DNA from: JAWKSY01 sp041402125 | Lineage (GTDB): Bacteria > Planctomycetota > GCA-002687715 > DRQF01 | Length of the DNA: 64,000 bases | Direction of reading: 5' to 3' | Assembly (NCBI GenBank): GCA_041402125.1 | Contig: JAWKSY010000016.1 | Span: 1-64,000 of the forward strand | Shown: positions 61,888-64,000 of the stretch, piece by piece | Layout of the letters: every line of letters begins with the position of its first letter | How positions within the stretch are numbered: position 1 is the stretch's first letter | Position numbers and translations under genes: made by a program | The notes under the pieces: model-generated | Seen by the model: the letters and a program-made list of their open reading frames with translations, nothing else | Database searches by the model: none | What the model was told of the DNA's origin: nothing

Positions 61888-63078
61888 TCAGTCCTCGGGC
61901 GGGAACCAGCCGCGCGTCCGCAGGCAGATGCGCACGAGGCCGAGCATCAGAGGGGCCTCGATGAGCACGCCGACCACCGTCGCGAGGGCGGCGCCCGAGG
62001 AGAGCCCGAAAAGCATCACCGCGGTGGCGATCGCGACCTCGAAGTGGTTGCTCGAACCGATGAGCGCCGTCGGCGCCGCGTCGGCGTAGCGCAGGCCCAG
62101 GGCCCGCGCGAGGCCGTATCCGAGCCCGAAGATGAGGAGCGTCTGCAGCGCGAGCGGGATCGCGATCCAGAGGATCGTGAGGGGCCGCGCGACGATCACG
62201 TCGCCCTTGAACGAGAACAGGAGAACGAGCGTGAGCAGCAGCGCGCCGATCGTGATCGGCGTGAGCACGCCGAGGAAGCGCTCGCGGAACCAGCGCTCGC
62301 CACGCGTCGCGATGACGAGCTTCCGCGACACGAGTCCCGCGACCAGCGGCAGGGCGACGTAGATCCCGATCGAGAGCAGGAGGGCGGACCAGGGCATCGG
62401 CAGGCGGCCGACGCCGAGGAGAAAGCCGCCGAGTGCGCCGTAAAGGACGAGCATCGTCAGCGAGTTGATCGCCACCATGACGAGCGTGTGCGCGTCGCGG
62501 CCGCGCGCCAGGTGACCCCAGACGAGGACCATCGCCGTGCAGGGCGCGACGCCGAGCAGGATGCAGCCGGCGAGGTAGCTCCGCCAGAGCGGGATCTCGA
62601 GGAGACGGACTCCGTCCACCGCGACGACGCGCCCCGCGCCGTAGGTCGCGCCCTCCGCGAGATCGAGCCCGAAGGGCAACCGGACGAGATCGACGGCCTC
62701 GGGGCCGATGATGCCGCGGAAGACCGTGCCGAGGAAGAAGCTCGCGATCGCGAACATCGTGAAGGGCTTGACGCACCAGTTCACGAAGAGGGTGAGGGCG
62801 ACGGGCCGCACGCTCCGTCCGGCGCGCAGCACCTCCGCGAAGTCGATCTTCACCATGATCGGGTACATCATGAAGAAGAGGCAGATCGCGATCGGGATGG
62901 AGACGACGGGCGCGCCGTCCACGTCCAGGGTCATCCCGTCGAGCGTGCGGGCGATGCCGGGCGCGAAGCGCCCCAGCGCGATCCCGCCGATCATGCAGCC
63001 GGCGACCCAGAGCGTCAGCCAGCGCTCGAAGCCGCGCATGCGCGGCGTCCCCTCCTCGCCCGGTCCGGTCGTGGTCAC
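61888..63078 (-). CDS. acr3: ACR3-family arsenite efflux permease
   Basis: A 396-residue inner-membrane protein with 10 helices of the bile-acid/arsenite family. Conserved ACR3 elements are FFMMYPIMVKIDFAEV, NWCVKPFTMF, the helix with GVAPCTAMVLVWGHLARG carrying the key Cys, and SSNHFEVAIATAVMLFG near the C-terminus. It expels As(III), possibly Sb(III). Two starts are possible: GTG 63078 with AGGGGAGA at 6-base spacing, adding TTTGPGEEGTPR, and ATG 63039, which is closer to the usual N-terminus (FERWLTLWVA). I prefer 63078 for its ribosome-binding site, without certainty. No arsR or arsC gene is adjacent. Confidence 0.88.
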   Translation of the reverse strand: MTTTGPGEEGTPRMRGFERWLTLWVAGCMIGGIALGRFAPGIARTLDGMTLDVDGAPVVSIPIAICLFFMMYPIMVKIDFAEVLRAGRSVRPVALTLFVNWCVKPFTMFAIASFFLGTVFRGIIGPEAVDLVRLPFGLDLAEGATYGAGRVVAVDGVRLLEIPLWRSYLAGCILLGVAPCTAMVLVWGHLARGRDAHTLVMVAINSLTMLVLYGALGGFLLGVGRLPMPWSALLLSIGIYVALPLVAGLVSRKLVIATRGERWFRERFLGVLTPITIGALLLTLVLLFSFKGDVIVARPLTILWIAIPLALQTLLIFGLGYGLARALGLRYADAAPTALIGSSNHFEVAIATAVMLFGLSSGAALATVVGVLIEAPLMLGLVRICLRTRGWFPPED

Positions 63079-63117
63079 GCGTCGTCTCCCCTGCACTTCC
63101 CCTGGAGTAAGATGCGC

Positions 63118-63123
63118 GGCGTT
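63118..63123 (+). promoter_or_regulatory. Candidate -10 element (TAAGAT)
   Basis: GAGTAAGATGC, 24 bases before the last gene, in the 69-base divergent gap. No clear -35. Confidence 0.25.
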
Positions 63124-63147
63124 CCCCGTCCACCCCGGAGCGGCCGC

Positions 63148-64000
63148 ATGCGTCACCTGACCGCACACCTCGTGTTCGTCCTCCTCCTCGCCGCGCCGCT
63201 GGCCGCCCAGGACGACCTGATGGCCGGCTACCTCGGCGTCCCGATGAAGAAGGTCCCGACGGAGTTCGGCGGCGGCTACTCGATGTACGTGGCGGCCTGG
63301 CCGCTCCTCGACCGCTATCCCGGATCGCGCTTCCAGACCGGGCTCTTCGGCACGTGGATGTTCGCGGAGAACGAGGGGCTCGATCACGGCGGCAAGAACT
63401 ACTCCGACATCGAGGGCGGCCTCGGCTGGTGGCGCGACACCCGCTTCGCCACCGAGACGCCGAAGTTCATCATGGGCGGGGTCGCGCTCGGCTTCAGCGC
63501 CTGGGCCAACGGGCCGGGGGCGGGGAAGGGGCGCGACTGGGCGAGACCCCAGGGCAAGTACGCCGTCGCCCAGCTCAGCCCCTGGGTGCTCTGGCCGCCG
63601 GACGGCCTGAACCTGGCCCAGGGCACCTGCGGCGAGCTCTTCGGCTACGGCTACCTGCCGCTGCCGCTCGCGGAGGCGAGGCCGAAGACAGAGGGGCGCG
63701 AGTATCCCACCGGGGATCAGTGCTGGACCCTCTTCCTCGCCACCGCAAACTTCAAGGGACCCGTCGCCTTCTTCACCCCGCACTTCTTCGCGCGCTCGAC
63801 GGCGGAACGACCGGACCTCCACGGGAAGCTCCTCGACGCCCGGCCCGCGGATCCGAACCGGCAGATCCAGATGGAGACGCAGTACGTCCCGAGCACGACC
63901 CGGGCGGACGGCGAGAAGCGGCTCTTCGCACGCGTCGCCGCGACGCGCTTCCCCGTGGACGCGAAGGGGGATTCGGTCCTGGTGCACCGCGTGACCTCCT
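63148..64000 (+). CDS. Secreted protein of unknown function, cut by the window end
   Basis: Open from ATG 63148 to the end of the window (284 codons) with no stop. The signal peptide is clear (VFVLLLAAPLAAQDD). The mature part is rich in Trp, Gly and Tyr: TEFGGGYSMYVAAWPLLDRYPG, GTWMFAENEG, AQLSPWVLWPPDG, CGELFGYGYLPLPL. No catalytic motif or named family is recognised; similar large secreted proteins occur in planctomycetes. It is divergent from the arsenite exporter with 69 bases between starts. Confidence 0.65.
   Translation, partial: MRHLTAHLVFVLLLAAPLAAQDDLMAGYLGVPMKKVPTEFGGGYSMYVAAWPLLDRYPGSRFQTGLFGTWMFAENEGLDHGGKNYSDIEGGLGWWRDTRFATETPKFIMGGVALGFSAWANGPGAGKGRDWARPQGKYAVAQLSPWVLWPPDGLNLAQGTCGELFGYGYLPLPLAEARPKTEGREYPTGDQCWTLFLATANFKGPVAFFTPHFFARSTAERPDLHGKLLDARPADPNRQIQMETQYVPSTTRADGEKRLFARVAATRFPVDAKGDSVLVHRVTS

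Overview
The window is very GC-rich DNA (G or C at most third codon positions) from a bacterium that looks like a planctomycete or a close relative. The evidence is the MoxR/DUF58/VWA gene train next to SIMPL-domain and terpene-cyclase-like repeat proteins, a sulfatase, DUF1080 and FAS1 domains, several secreted proteins of a kind common in planctomycetes, and many genes opening with short signal peptides ending in AQ. There are no rRNA or tRNA genes, CRISPR arrays, integrases or transposase genes. The phylum assignment is an inference from gene content.

1-15.7 kb is one long plus-strand gene train: beta-propeller protein, two SIMPL proteins, terpene-cyclase-fold repeat protein, MoxR ATPase, DUF58, BatA-like VWA protein, a second VWA protein, a DUF4175-like membrane protein, a coiled-coil secreted protein and a small secreted protein. 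Starts and stops overlap or nearly touch, and the train ends in a strong terminator at 15721. It reads as an envelope-facing AAA+/VWA chaperone-like system of unknown client. 15.8-31.3 kb is a mosaic of single genes: nitroreductase, dTDP-sugar epimerase, hybrid histidine kinase, CorA, sulfatase, subtilisin-like protease, Kef-type antiporter, AlkD-type DNA repair protein with a histone-like tail, and a large two-component sensor with a beta-propeller input.

31.4-45 kb holds a secreted parallel beta-helix protein, a glycosyltransferase coupled to a frameshifted multi-pass membrane protein, a sodium:solute symporter, a FAS1-SOUL fusion, a large zinc metalloprotease, an EEP-family hydrolase and a small secreted protein. 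Two clusters of a 31-bp palindromic repeat lie at 33.5 and 40.2-40.4 kb. 45-49 kb has a B12-binding radical SAM protein and an S41-like peptidase. 48.8-56.4 kb is a heavy-metal RND efflux operon: His-rich small protein, outer-membrane factor, adaptor, pump, His-rich lipoprotein. 56.5-59.2 kb is a tandem pair of paralogous secreted proteins. 59.6-64 kb has a three-domain esterase fusion, an ACR3-type arsenite exporter and a secreted protein cut by the window end.

Several genes carry probable single-base deletions in short G or C runs (moxR, sulfatase N-terminus, and the membrane protein at 35-37 kb twice), and one small gene carries two in-frame TGA codons. This pattern suggests consensus-sequence errors as much as real gene decay, so coding calls there follow protein homology rather than the raw reading frame.
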